A stretch of 64,000 nt of DNA from Affinundibacterium seohonense (GCF_014284305.1 NZ_JACOFW010000023.1:1-64000); one strand, 5' to 3'. Positions 8,596 through 17,461 are shown, numbered from the stretch's first letter. Program-made: numbers and translations. The notes: generated by a model not told the origin, from the letters alone.

Positions 8596-9027
8596 TTAAA
8601 GCTTCATATGCAAAATCGGAAATGGTTTTCCCATACTATCGAGCGGTGAGCGAGCAATGATCTTAAAGCCCATGTGCTGATAAAAACCGACCGCCTTTGG
8701 ATTCTGCTCATTGACATCGACCTCGGTTGCGCCAAGTTGTTCCATAGCATACTGCAACAGAATCTTACCCACACCTTGTCCTCGCGCTTCATTTAAGATG
8801 AACAGCATCTCAATCTTAGCATCGTGTACACCGACGAAACCCACAATCGAACTAGCTTCATTTTTCACGCATCTTAATGTGAACGCCGGAAAAGCCTGTT
8901 CAATGATCATCGGTTTAAAAAACGCGATATCGTCTTCAGTAATGAAATCATGCGTCGCGCGAACGGAGTTTTCCCAAACATCCAGCATCTCTGCGTAATC
9001 TTCTGGGCGCACATTTTCTACCTGCAT
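8596..9027 (-). CDS. GNAT family N-acetyltransferase
   Basis: A 143-residue GNAT-fold acetyltransferase that would use acetyl-CoA; the substrate is unknown. The CoA-binding loop is visible as ARGQGVGKILLQYAME, preceded by the beta-4 strand KIEMLFILNE and followed by VDVNEQNPKAVGFYQHMGF, a classic GNAT C-terminus. Start 9027 has AGGAA 6 bases upstream. It is followed after 8 bases by a membrane-anchored unknown gene. It lies at the downstream end of a series of leftward cassette-like genes; acetyltransferases are common cassette cargo, but I cannot define an attC site around it with confidence. Confidence 0.85.
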   Translation of the reverse strand: MQVENVRPEDYAEMLDVWENSVRATHDFITEDDIAFFKPMIIEQAFPAFTLRCVKNEASSIVGFVGVHDAKIEMLFILNEARGQGVGKILLQYAMEQLGATEVDVNEQNPKAVGFYQHMGFKIIARSPLDSMGKPFPILHMKL

Positions 9028-9163
9028 CTTGTTTCCTATAAAATTGATTTGGATTGCTTCGTTTGAGATCGCAGTGCATTCATCGCGCCTTTAGATTGTT
9101 TACTCTCAAAAAGACGACAAGCGCAACATGTTAGACCAAAGAATTCATAATTCAAGAAACTTG

Positions 9164-9529
9164 TTATTTAGCGTTCTGACGAATCTCTTGAATCTTTTGT
9201 CGAATGTGCGTCCAGTGATCTTGCGTATAACGACGTAAAATCCACGGCTTTCGCTTACCAAAGCGATGGTGAGCAAGCACCCGCTTTACCAGCCAATCCA
9301 ATTGAAAGCCAGCCCACTCTGGCGCAGGCAGAATGAACATATTAAATCTAAGAGCAGGCAGTACCTCATTAAACAATATGTTCTCCAACTCGTCGATATT
9401 GTATTTAGATTCAGCGCATCTTTGAGCGATGAAGTCATAGGATAATGTGACATCCGTATCCATATATAAATCCTGCATACAATCCCAGATTGGGGTTCTA
9501 TCTTCTATGTCATGTTCGGGAGGATTCAT
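9164..9529 (-). CDS. Hypothetical protein, cassette-like (DUF7079-like)
   Basis: A roughly 121-residue protein beginning MNPPEHDIEDRTPIWDCMQ. The IEDRTPIWDCMQDLYMDTDV opening followed by a conserved tryptophan/arginine-rich C-terminus resembles the DUF7079 family, as far as I can judge by memory. Its role is unknown. An upstream extension of 17 codons is possible but would run through the attC-like site, so I prefer the ATG at 9529, which follows that site directly. The lack of a clear ribosome binding site is usual for cassette genes. The stop lies inside a TAAC motif near 9163-9169 that could be part of another degenerate site. Confidence 0.6.
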   Translation of the reverse strand: MNPPEHDIEDRTPIWDCMQDLYMDTDVTLSYDFIAQRCAESKYNIDELENILFNEVLPALRFNMFILPAPEWAGFQLDWLVKRVLAHHRFGKRKPWILRRYTQDHWTHIRQKIQEIRQNAK

Positions 9530-9638
9530 CTTAAGCCGAATGCAGAGTGCGTAATGCAGTAGTGAAAGTAGGCCGCGCACAATTTAATAAAACAGGGAAT
9601 CAAGTTAAGATAAGTCCAATCGCTTTTCCTAATTAGGC
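9530..9638 (-). other. attC-like site 4 (degenerate)
   Basis: Between two leftward genes. On the minus strand it starts with GCCTAAT, which contains the stop codon of the upstream gene, and ends with GCTTAAG directly before the next start codon. The ends match RYYYAAC and GTTRRRY only with mismatches, and the inner arms are poorly paired. I call it from position and spacing together with the better sites 2 and 3. Confidence 0.35.
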
Positions 9639-10022
9639 AACATAGGCAATATCTTCGAGACAAGCGTAATACGCTTGGTCCTCGTTCGTAATAATGAGTG
9701 TCGCCAATAACTCACCTGTATCGTTATCGAGCGGTAAAAAACACTCTACCAATCCGAAAAGACCAGAGCTATTAGGCTGCCCAAAATAACTCACCTGTAT
9801 CCGTGGTTCATGAGCTAAACCGATAACCGAGGAACGCCCTTCACCCCCCAGACAGAAATCAATATCGGAAGCGATCGCTTCTGCAATTGGCCTATCATAA
9901 GCTAAGGCATAAGCAAAACGTTCTGCAATCAAATGGTAGTCACGATCTTTGATCATTCTTACCAGTTCCGCGCCAATATCGGTTAATGGTGCTTGATAAG
10001 TTTGGTTGTGTGTGATCTTCAT
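9633..10022 (-). CDS. Hypothetical protein, cassette-like
   Basis: I do not recognise this 129-residue soluble protein. It has a helical N-terminal half (IGAELVRMIKDRDYHLIAERF) and a glycine/beta-rich C-terminal half (FLPLDNDTGELLATLIITNEDQ). No signal peptide or membrane segment is seen. The start codon lies only five bases after a canonical attC end (GTTAGAT), leaving no room for a Shine-Dalgarno site, and the stop codon lies within the next attC-like start. Both are hallmarks of integron cassette genes. Small acidic proteins of this type are frequent in cassettes and are sometimes immunity or antidefence factors, but nothing here shows that. Confidence 0.6.
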   Translation of the reverse strand: MKITHNQTYQAPLTDIGAELVRMIKDRDYHLIAERFAYALAYDRPIAEAIASDIDFCLGGEGRSSVIGLAHEPRIQVSYFGQPNSSGLFGLVECFLPLDNDTGELLATLIITNEDQAYYACLEDIAYVA

Positions 10023-10027
10023 AAAAA

Positions 10028-10106
10028 ATCTAACGTGATAGGTAAAATGCGCGCAGCTTTTTTTGCGACCGGCACCGCAGGCGCGTAGTTGATAGAATTG
10101 TTAGTA
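10028..10106 (-). other. attC-like site 3 (best preserved)
   Basis: This 79-bp site, read on the minus strand, starts TACTAACAATTC and ends ACGTTAGAT. The end box GTTAGAT fits GTTRRRY exactly, and the first box ends in CTAAC as expected, with the stop codon of the upstream gene embedded in it. The arms form an imperfect inverted repeat (CTAAC to GTTAG outside, GCGCC to GGC/GCGC inside) with central CCGGTCGC and an A run. This is the strongest evidence that the region is an integron cassette array. Confidence 0.6.
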
Positions 10107-10676
10107 GCGATGCTCGCAATGAGGCAAGATACGCTGCCACCTTTGCAATTCTTCTTCACCCTTAAACCCGTATTTTCCATTCGTATATGAATCGATCATA
10201 AACTCCACAGCGTATTGGTAGCGTTGTTCGGCAGCCATGCGGATATAGCGAAGGCCTACTATTTCGTTTTTCTCAATGCCATTGCCATGCAATACATCTA
10301 GACCGTAACACCATTGCGCTGGAGCATAGTCTTCTTGAGCAGATTGAAAATAAAAATCGATGGCTTCAGATATTTTGCCTTCATCATAAAGTTTGCAGCC
10401 ATGACTATACTGAGCCTCAGGGCAGCCACCTTCAGCGGCTAAACGTAACAGCTCCAGGTGTTTAGAATCAAATTATTGCTCGCTTAAAGTGGAATCCTCG
10501 CCAATATTAGGCATTCCTGACTTAAGCCATAAAGCTCTAGGATGGGCAACTCTCAAATACGGTTCTAGAATTTTCTTAGCCATCGACAGTAGAGAATCAT
10601 ACTGATTTTCGTCAGAGCACCAAACTAGTGCATTCAATATAAATTCTGCTTGTCTTAATTCACTATCGTTTTCCAT
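10101..10676 (-). pseudogene. Sel1/TPR-repeat-like gene broken by an in-frame stop
   Basis: One reading frame runs from ATG 10676 to 10101 and is interrupted only by a TAA at 10473-10475. The first part (MENDSELRQAEF to DSTLSEQ, 67 residues) and the second (FDSKHLELLRLAAEGGCPEA to LPHCEHRY, 124 residues) are in the same frame. The second part shows Sel1-like repeats: LAAEGGCPEAQYSHGCKLY, FQSAQEDYAPAQWCYGLDVLHGNG and IRMAAEQRYQYAVEFMI. A one-base change would restore a continuous ~191-residue protein. Internal starts after the stop (TTG at 10292) make the second part at best a fragment. The gene lies between two attC-like sites. Confidence 0.7.
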
Positions 10677-10694
10677 GACTCGGATCTTATGTGC

Positions 10695-10781
10695 TAATAA
10701 CGCCGAGCTAAACGGAACTGCGCGCAACGCGCCGTAACCGAAAAGCAGATGGTTGAAAAAATGCCGAGCGTCGTGTTAGCG
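10695..10781 (-). other. attC-like site 2
   Basis: An 87-bp site. On the minus strand it begins GCTAACACGACGCTCGGC and ends GCTCGGCGTTATTAGC. The outer ends pair (GCTAA with TTAGC), the next boxes are near-complementary, and a GC-rich inner palindrome (around GGCGCGTTGCGCGC) fills the centre. The end box GTTATTA differs from strict GTTRRRY but resembles Vibrio VCR ends. It lies just after the stop codon of the upstream gene. Confidence 0.5.
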
Positions 10782-10788
10782 AAAGCGA

Positions 10789-11070
10789 TCACTTGCCCCC
10801 CAATTCTGTAAGCCATTGTTTAAGAAGTGCAAGCTCACTTTTCTCATTAAGCTGAGAAGAAATAACCTCGAAAACTCTTTCACCTTTATTTTCGGCATCG
10901 TAGCGCCACAAAGTTAACCAGCCCTCTCGGTTGTCACTTACGATTTCGTAGCGCTCCCGTTTAAACTTGAAATGGGCACGCCAATTACCAAAAAATTGAG
11001 GATGGTCTTCGAAGACAAGTATCTCACAACCTAATGCTCGAAATGTCGTATAGAGGTCGATTTGATTCAT
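10789..11070 (-). CDS. Hypothetical protein, cassette-like
   Basis: A 93-residue protein starting MNQIDLYTTFRALGCEILV. I do not recognise the family. It is a compact alpha/beta protein with many aromatic residues (HPQFFGNWRAHFKFKRERYEIVSDNREGWLTLWRY), ending in a charged helix (SELALLKQWLTELGG). No signal peptide is seen. The frame is open 13 codons further upstream, but ATG 11070 is preferred because it follows the attC-like site 1. Its orientation and size match its neighbours. Confidence 0.6.
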   Translation of the reverse strand: MNQIDLYTTFRALGCEILVFEDHPQFFGNWRAHFKFKRERYEIVSDNREGWLTLWRYDAENKGERVFEVISSQLNEKSELALLKQWLTELGGK

Positions 11071-11085
11071 GCGCGCTATCGTTTG

Positions 11086-11166
11086 AGTTAACCGGCAGGC
11101 GACAAGCACTAAAATGAGCGAAGCGCTCGGCCTTGTTGACTGTGCGCGTTGAACAAGGGATTAGGC
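11086..11166 (-). other. attC-like site 1 (degenerate)
   Basis: Read on the minus strand the site begins GCCTAAT and ends GTTAACT, 81 bp, between two leftward genes and just after a stop codon. Inside are GTTCAACGCGCAC and a perfect GAGCG-CTTCG-CTC type hairpin. GTTAACT misses the consensus at one position. It is supported mainly by its context with sites 2 and 3. Confidence 0.4.
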
Positions 11167-11178
11167 CGTGATCTGAAT

Positions 11179-11598
11179 TCATTTTTTTGCATACTGTTTC
11201 AAGACCCCGTTCAAATATTTTTGAAATTCATTTTGCTCTTCCACCATTTCTGGGCCGAGATCAGGCATGGTGTAAGGGTTTTCTAAGCGATACTTTACAG
11301 CTTCATGAATGTTTGTTGAGTCTTGAGTTGCAAACTCGGGAAATAACCATTTGAAGTTGCTTTCAACCCAGCGCCCATGTAAAGCAATTTGCCCATTTAG
11401 GCTAATTTCTTTCTCAGTAATAAGTGGTTCGATGCACCCCTTTTTAAGGCATTTAAGCGCATAAACGTCAAGAAGGGCTTTATTTTGAGCATCGCCGATC
11501 ATGGCTTGGTAGGCGCCAACACGAGAGCCAATAATAAAAGCTGCACCAAAGAGCACAAAACTGTACAGAGCAAATAGTGTTAACCGTTTCCAGTTCAT
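11179..11598 (-). CDS. Hypothetical membrane-anchored protein, first gene of the cassette-like array
   Basis: A 139-residue protein with one N-terminal membrane segment (LTLFALYSFVLFGAAFIIG, about residues 6-24) and a charged periplasmic part containing a cysteine pair (CLKKGCIEP) that could form a disulfide. I do not recognise the family. The start codon lies 4 bases after the end of dispersed repeat copy 2, whose end (GCTAGAC) resembles a recombination core box. It would be the first cassette after a putative attI-like sequence, but no integrase gene is present to the right. Confidence 0.6.
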   Translation of the reverse strand: MNWKRLTLFALYSFVLFGAAFIIGSRVGAYQAMIGDAQNKALLDVYALKCLKKGCIEPLITEKEISLNGQIALHGRWVESNFKWLFPEFATQDSTNIHEAVKYRLENPYTMPDLGPEMVEEQNEFQKYLNGVLKQYAKK

Positions 11599-11602
11599 AA
11601 AG

Positions 11603-11690
11603 GTCTAGCTTGTTGTAAAGTTAAAAAACCGAAATTAACACATCACCAACTTTCCATCAACAAAGTTCCAAACCTCTCTAAACCCTTACT
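11603..11690 (-). repeat. Dispersed repeat, copy 2
   Basis: Second copy of the repeat seen at 123-212, same orientation. Read on the minus strand it ends TTTACAACAAGCTAGAC, four bases before a start codon. The last part resembles the AAAACAAAGTTRRRY ending of attI sites in integrons. That likeness is short and could be chance; the repeat itself is clearer than the interpretation. Confidence 0.5.
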
Positions 11691-11877
11691 ACTTGGGAAT
11701 GCCACTCAGTTAAGGTAGCAAACTCAGAGCTTATCGTTTCTGCGCACGCGCACCTCCGTCTTGTACAAAAACAGGTGTGTCGTGAAGATGCCAGTTACTA
11801 ATTGCTTTCAAAAGAGTATGGTTCAATTTGACTTGAACTTTCGAAGTTCATCGCGAGAGCAATTTGAGCGATGAGTT

Positions 11878-11992
11878 CCCTCCCTCTTCAAGAGGAGAGC
11901 TAGGGTGGGGATGGGTTTTGTTGATGAAACCTAGCAAGCAAATGACAGAAACCCATCCCCATCCCAACCTTCCCCTTGAAGGGGAAGGAGTT
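11878..11992. repeat. REP-like composite palindrome
   Basis: A palindrome CCTCTTCAAGAGG, then AGGGTGGGGATGGGTTT (11902-11918) whose near-complement lies at 11949-11965, then a second palindrome TCCCCTTGAAGGGGA. The layout is the same as the element at 1467-1632 with different hairpin sequence. It sits in a 535-base spacer (11599-12133) that otherwise shows no gene. It may act as a transcript end between the hydrolase gene and the cassette region. Confidence 0.6.
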
Positions 11993-12133
11993 AGTCTAAG
12001 CAAACTGAAATATCAGGAATAGTATTCCAGAATGCAGTGCGCCTACACGAGAATAACTGTCTACCTTGTAGAACTTAGTAGAACACGCACCACGCCCTAC
12101 TCTTTTTTGTTAGGACTACCGTGAACACCTTCA

Positions 12134-14434
12134 CTATTTCACGCGCCAAGGCTTTAGCGGAATCACAAGCTGACTATCCGAGAACCATTTGATTTGCAAA
12201 GGCTCTTTACCATCCGCACTCGTTTCGTCGCTCACGTCTTTTCCTGTTCCCATATTCACTTGCGCGTTAGGGTTCTTGTTCACGTCCAGCACCATGACAA
12301 GTCGGCTACCCGGTGGGAGTAATTTTGCCGTCATTCGCGCGTTCACAATCGGCAATTGTGTTTTCTTGCCGGGGGTCAGCAATTTGCGCACCGACATATC
12401 ATGGGCGTAACTGGCGCGACCTATGTAGTAGCTGAGAAAGACTACTTCACCTTCAGGCGATATCGCATAAAAATTGTAGCCAATATCGACATCACGTTTA
12501 TTGATGGCGATTGAAAAGTGACCGGTGATGCTTCCCGCTAGTTGCATCGCTTCCGTCAATGGTTCGGTGATAAATACGAGTCCATTACTTTTTGGAAGCT
12601 GCTTATGAATCAGCGGCCACATGCCAGATTCATTATTGATGGTATCTCGATCGGCTAAATCCACTGTTTGCGAAACAAAATCAAGCGCCCGCGGTTTGCT
12701 TCTCGACAGGAAATAATGGCCATCCTTATCTTTGGTTGTATTCAGATAAAAGCGCTGACCTTCTTGATTTAATTTCTGCAAAGATGGATGGTGCTGCCAC
12801 GTGTTACTGCCCATCAGTTGATAATTGACTTTGTCTTTGAGCAGCGAAGGACGAGCTTTGTTGTGGAACACATAGTCGAACCATTGAAACGTAATTTCTT
12901 CCGTGTCTTTTTCTAAGGCGACTGGATCAAGTTGGTAATTACTATGATGAGAATACGGTATACCTTGCGCGGTGCCGTGACTATACGGGCCGATCAGCAA
13001 AGTGTGATTCGCTTGTGGATTGTATTTGTAGTGCTGCTTTAAGAAATCGATGGCTGAAATTTGCCCACCATCGAAGTAGCCAGTAATCGACAGCACAGGG
13101 ATAGTGATTTTCTTGTAGTCATTTTTGTAGGGCAGCATTTGTTGGTAATAGCTGTCATAGTCTGGATGCTTGAGCCACTTTTGAAACCACGGATTCGGTT
13201 TGCCTTCGACTTTGTCGATGTCTCGGAAAGCGCGACCACTTTTATATAAAGTTTCAAATACATCGTCCCAATACTTCCTATCGGCATACACAGAGTGATC
13301 CATCGTCTTATTATTTGTCACATGAAATGCCCATTGATAATTGGGCGTGATAAAAATGTTGTTCTCGATAGGCAAACCCGTCAATGGATTAGCTGCAGCA
13401 TAAGGTACGATGGTTTTTAATGCGGGGTGCATGTATTTAGCAGCAGCCCACTGCGTGAATCCCAAGTAGCTACCGCCATACATGCCAACACGGCCATCAC
13501 TCCACGTTTGTTGGATGATCCAATCGATCACTTGCGTGGCGTCTTCGCCGTCTTTTTCCCAGGGAATGATCTCGTCTGGGCTAAGTCGTTTTCCACGCGT
13601 ATTGGCGATCACGCCCACATAACCGTGTGCGGCTGCATGGATTGCCGTTTTGATGTGCCACGCTTCATCGGCATAAATCGAAAACTGAAAAGCAGTCGGA
13701 CGTTTGCCTGCGTTTTGCTTTGGCCTCACCACCACCGCCGATAAGCTCACGCCCGATTTTGTCTTGATGAGCACATTCGGTTCGATCACATAACGCTTTT
13801 CATTTTCGGCAGACAAGACTTGATTTCCAGTCGCTAAAATGCGCTCGTACACTTTGTAGAGCTGGTAGTTGGTCACGAGTTTGACGATGTTATTCTTATC
13901 GAGCGTTGGGTTGGACTGAAGTTGTTTAAACAAACCCAACATATAGTCTTGCCCCATCTCAAGTGACCAGCCTAGGCAATAGCTCACCTTGTATAAATCC
14001 TCGTTAGAAAAAGCACTAAGCTTTGTCGTCATGAGCGCGTGCAGTGCTTCTGTAGCATTCTGATTTTTGTCGGGCGTGGTTTGGCTCAGCCATGCATCGC
14101 TTGAATAATGAAAGTAGCCCAAGGGATTTTTTTGTTTGGCGATGAGGCGATGCGTTTGTTTAAAATCATCTAAGAAAGAAGCAACAGCGATTTTGTCGTC
14201 ATCCCTGCTGGCATCATCAACGCTGAGGTTCGCGCGCTTGACTAAATCCTTCAACTCTTGGTGAAACAGATCGGATTGCAATAAATGATAGGCATCCGCT
14301 CTTTGCTCCATTTTGGCGCCAGCTAGACTAACAGGCTTTAGATAGGTTTCATTAGACCAAGTATTGGCGGCGATCAGCATTTGCAAAATTAGCACGATGA
14401 ATGTCATGATGCTGGTCGACTTTATATTTCTCAT
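12134..14434 (-). CDS. Secreted CocE/NonD family hydrolase (X-Pro dipeptidyl-peptidase-like)
   Basis: A 766-residue serine hydrolase of the S15/CocE family. The start chosen (MRNIKSTSIMT) has GGGAG upstream and is followed by a signal peptide ending near AANTWS. After an alpha-helical N-terminal region comes the alpha/beta hydrolase core with the nucleophile in MYGGSYLGFTQ, the aspartate near TGYFDGG and the histidine in GPYSHGTAQG. The C-terminal ~200 residues form the jelly-roll domain typical of X-Pro dipeptidyl-peptidase and cocaine esterase. It probably acts on peptides or esters in the periplasm. It is divergent from a membrane regulator gene, suggesting control by it. The true substrate is unknown. 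Confidence 0.88.
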   Translation of the reverse strand: MRNIKSTSIMTFIVLILQMLIAANTWSNETYLKPVSLAGAKMEQRADAYHLLQSDLFHQELKDLVKRANLSVDDASRDDDKIAVASFLDDFKQTHRLIAKQKNPLGYFHYSSDAWLSQTTPDKNQNATEALHALMTTKLSAFSNEDLYKVSYCLGWSLEMGQDYMLGLFKQLQSNPTLDKNNIVKLVTNYQLYKVYERILATGNQVLSAENEKRYVIEPNVLIKTKSGVSLSAVVVRPKQNAGKRPTAFQFSIYADEAWHIKTAIHAAAHGYVGVIANTRGKRLSPDEIIPWEKDGEDATQVIDWIIQQTWSDGRVGMYGGSYLGFTQWAAAKYMHPALKTIVPYAAANPLTGLPIENNIFITPNYQWAFHVTNNKTMDHSVYADRKYWDDVFETLYKSGRAFRDIDKVEGKPNPWFQKWLKHPDYDSYYQQMLPYKNDYKKITIPVLSITGYFDGGQISAIDFLKQHYKYNPQANHTLLIGPYSHGTAQGIPYSHHSNYQLDPVALEKDTEEITFQWFDYVFHNKARPSLLKDKVNYQLMGSNTWQHHPSLQKLNQEGQRFYLNTTKDKDGHYFLSRSKPRALDFVSQTVDLADRDTINNESGMWPLIHKQLPKSNGLVFITEPLTEAMQLAGSITGHFSIAINKRDVDIGYNFYAISPEGEVVFLSYYIGRASYAHDMSVRKLLTPGKKTQLPIVNARMTAKLLPPGSRLVMVLDVNKNPNAQVNMGTGKDVSDETSADGKEPLQIKWFSDSQLVIPLKPWRVK

Positions 14435-14627
14435 AAGTACACTCCCTGTTGAATGAAGTGAATGAGCATAAAAAAACACCACAAAAATGTCGTGACGTAG
14501 ACATTACTTTTGATGACTTTTGATGACTTAGGCGGTTTTTCGCCAATTCCTCCTATGATGCTGCCTCACAAAACACGCTGAACGTGATACTTTTCTAACT
14601 GATGACATTTCTTCACCCCAAAAATTC

Positions 14628-16790
14628 ATGCGCTGGCAAATCGAACAATTCCTTTTTTGCGATCAACAACAAACCCTGAGCAGCAATGAGCAAGTACAGC
14701 AGCTTGAACCTATGGCGGTCGAGTTGTTAAGCTATTTCTGCCAACATCCAGATAGCATCGTGAGCCGGGATGAACTCATCAATTCGGTTTGGCTTGGTCG
14801 CGTTGTGACAGATAGCGCCGTGAATAAAGTCGTCACCAAACTCAGAAAACATTTTGACGACGATGCCAAAAGCCCGCGTTTCATCGCCACTTTTCCAAAG
14901 AAGGGCTATAAGTTCATCGCACAAGTTCGCGCCATAGAATCCATCAAGCCCTTTGCAGACATCACAGAACTTGGTCAGTCCGAAACGGATCAAATAGATA
15001 GCACGAACATCAATACAAATACGCATTCATGGGAATCCACTACAAAAAAAATATCACAAAAACCATCCCACAAATTTGTTTGGGCAGCCGCTGCCATATT
15101 TGTGATTGCGTGCCTCATTGGTCTCGTCCAATTCATGTCATTCAAACAAACGCCAGTGCTCACCACCACTGGCAAATCAGTTGCACTCACGCGTGACGCG
15201 GGTGCCGATGTGTTTCCTAACTTGTCTACTGACGGAAAACTATTAAGTTATGTAGAAGTGCGTGATCGCAAAATGATCCTCAAGGTGAAGAAGCTGTCTG
15301 ATGAAAGCGTGTTCGTATTCGACCATGGTGATGAGAAAACGACCTCGGTTGGCCCGGCCGATTGGAGCGATGACGGCACGCAGATCGTCTATTTGGTCAC
15401 CACTCCCGAATCCTGCCAATATTTCATTCGAACGGTTCAAGCGCAATCATTTTCTGAGCCGCAGCTGATTCATAATTGCCCGGTTGGCAGTTACGGAAAA
15501 ATAGAATTCACCCACGATGTGAATAGACTAATTTACGCCGAATCTGAAGGGCACAATGCGCCATATTCTTTGTTTGAACTCGATCGAAAAACCGGGAAAA
15601 AACGCCGGCTTTCACAACCTGAATTAGTCATTGGCGGCAATAGCCAGTTTGACCTACATCCAACACAAAATAAGCTATTGATCTCCTCTCCCGACAAACA
15701 ACAATGGGAAGGCTTTTATGAACTGAATTTAGATACTGATCAACTCAAGCTACTATTCAAACTTGACGCCTATATTTGCTGCGGCATTTGGAGCCAGCAA
15801 GGAGATCGCGTGATTCTGATGGGTGAACATCCGGCGAATCAATTACTCAGCTACGATTTAGGCGGAAAGAATGTCTACCCGATTTATTCTGGAAATTTAA
15901 ATTTAAGAGCACCGACACGACATAGCAACGGCAAAGATTATCTCTTTCCCGCTGGCGAATCGAATCAAAACATCCTTCAATTTCGCTTTGACACACAAGA
16001 CTCAGTAGAACTGGTAACGAACTCAGTCGATGATAGGCTGGCGACTTTTTCTGAGAAAAATCAAACCCTCGCGTTCATTAGCTTAGCGAGTGGTGGCGAG
16101 GAAATATGGCTGCGACAGATCACTCCCAATGCCGCATCCAATATTGCTTCAAATATGGCAAACAACACCGCAAAAAGGCTAAGTCAATTCAATGACGGCA
16201 GACATTATATTGATCTGCAATGGCGTCCCGACGGCAAGCAATTACTGGCACTTAGCCTCAATGAAATTCATCTCATCGATGCCACATCAGGCTCATGGTC
16301 GAAAGCAAAATTGCCCCAAAGAGAAATGCGCGCAGTTTCATACAAAGACAATCAAACCATCGCATTTAGTGTCAACGTCAACGGCAAGTGGCAGATCAAC
16401 TACTACCACCTCGACACTGAAACAACTTCGCTAGAAAAAGACCAATGGCAGTATGCTAAATTTTCTGAACGAAAAGACGACTCGCTTTGGATCGACCAAG
16501 CAGGCGATCTCTATGCGGGAAGCACGCCAGAAAAAGTGCTGGAACTCGATGAGAAAAAAATAGATTGGCTAGCAGGACGAGTTTTCAATATACAAAAACA
16601 TGGCGATGCTTGGTACTGGCAACGCCGTTCTGATCATCGCTTGCAACTCCTACAAAAGAAAGCAAATCAATCACCAAAAATCATCGTGACCACCGACAGC
16701 TATCACTTCGATGTGAGTAAGAGTGGCGTTTACTATCACCAGTCACCACCGCAAAATATTGATATTTATCGGACGGGGATAGTGCAGTAA
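14628..16790 (+). CDS. CadC-like transmembrane regulator with C-terminal beta-propeller
   Basis: A 720-residue one-component regulator. Residues 1-105 are an OmpR-type winged helix (VELLSYFCQHPDSIVSRDELINSVW, SPRFIATFPKKGYKFIA), and a single membrane helix follows near residues 160-180 (WAAAAIFVIACLIGLVQFM). The rest is periplasmic and consists of PD40/TolB-like propeller blades (DAGADVFPNLSTDGKLLSYV, GPADWSDDGTQIVYL, LQWRPDGKQLLALS). This layout suggests that ligand or peptide sensing in the periplasm is passed to DNA in the cytosol without phosphorylation. It is divergently placed to the secreted hydrolase, its likely target. Such proteins are common next to peptidase genes in xanthomonads and relatives. 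Confidence 0.85.
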   Translation: MRWQIEQFLFCDQQQTLSSNEQVQQLEPMAVELLSYFCQHPDSIVSRDELINSVWLGRVVTDSAVNKVVTKLRKHFDDDAKSPRFIATFPKKGYKFIAQVRAIESIKPFADITELGQSETDQIDSTNINTNTHSWESTTKKISQKPSHKFVWAAAAIFVIACLIGLVQFMSFKQTPVLTTTGKSVALTRDAGADVFPNLSTDGKLLSYVEVRDRKMILKVKKLSDESVFVFDHGDEKTTSVGPADWSDDGTQIVYLVTTPESCQYFIRTVQAQSFSEPQLIHNCPVGSYGKIEFTHDVNRLIYAESEGHNAPYSLFELDRKTGKKRRLSQPELVIGGNSQFDLHPTQNKLLISSPDKQQWEGFYELNLDTDQLKLLFKLDAYICCGIWSQQGDRVILMGEHPANQLLSYDLGGKNVYPIYSGNLNLRAPTRHSNGKDYLFPAGESNQNILQFRFDTQDSVELVTNSVDDRLATFSEKNQTLAFISLASGGEEIWLRQITPNAASNIASNMANNTAKRLSQFNDGRHYIDLQWRPDGKQLLALSLNEIHLIDATSGSWSKAKLPQREMRAVSYKDNQTIAFSVNVNGKWQINYYHLDTETTSLEKDQWQYAKFSERKDDSLWIDQAGDLYAGSTPEKVLELDEKKIDWLAGRVFNIQKHGDAWYWQRRSDHRLQLLQKKANQSPKIIVTTDSYHFDVSKSGVYYHQSPPQNIDIYRTGIVQ

Positions 16791-17461
16791 AGAGGCTGTT
16801 TTTCATTGTTATTCAACTTAAAGCGTCATCTGTTTTTGCGACAATAGAGCACTACCTTGTGGGCTTGACGCAATTTCGTGGTCATTTCAAGTGATCAGAG
16901 GCGACATTGACATTGGGAGTCAGTGATTAAAAATCTGGAGTGAAAAATGTATATATGACGACTCAAATAACTATAGAGATTTCAGTTTTCTATGCATATT
17001 CATCTATTCAAATGACACCTAAAAAAATTGTAGGTTGCGGCAGAGCATAGTGAAGCCCAACGTAGGAAATTCACTTAAAATCAGAAGCCAACATAATCGT
17101 ACGTGCTAAACAATCCAACTTAACATTTTTTCAAAAATTAACTCGAGTTCATCCCTAAATGTGGTTTCACTAAATAGATCTAAAATAAAAACGGTTTCGA
17201 AGCACAATTTTTATCGTTCCAGAAAGTACAGTGACAAAATAGATCTACATTAGATGAATGTTTTTGGCCATTACAACTCTCAAAGAATACAAAAAGAGAT
17301 GTGAAGTGGAGTCTAAAATTTGTTGTCTGCTATACAGAACTGCAACAACCATCATCGGCACGACTGTTATCCGGATTTGCGCCAGAACAAACGTTAATTT
17401 TGAATTTGAGTGTGACCAAATTCTGCCCCGTTGTCGCCTTCGAACTTGGCCTTAGGTATTT
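16791..17461. other. Intergenic region, possible degenerate REP
   Basis: No convincing gene. A few short frames here have poor starts and are probably chance. A segment at 17030-17066 (GTAGGTTGCGG and AGCCCAACG) resembles a decayed form of a common proteobacterial intergenic palindrome. Base composition is AT-rich compared with the neighbouring genes. Confidence 0.4.
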
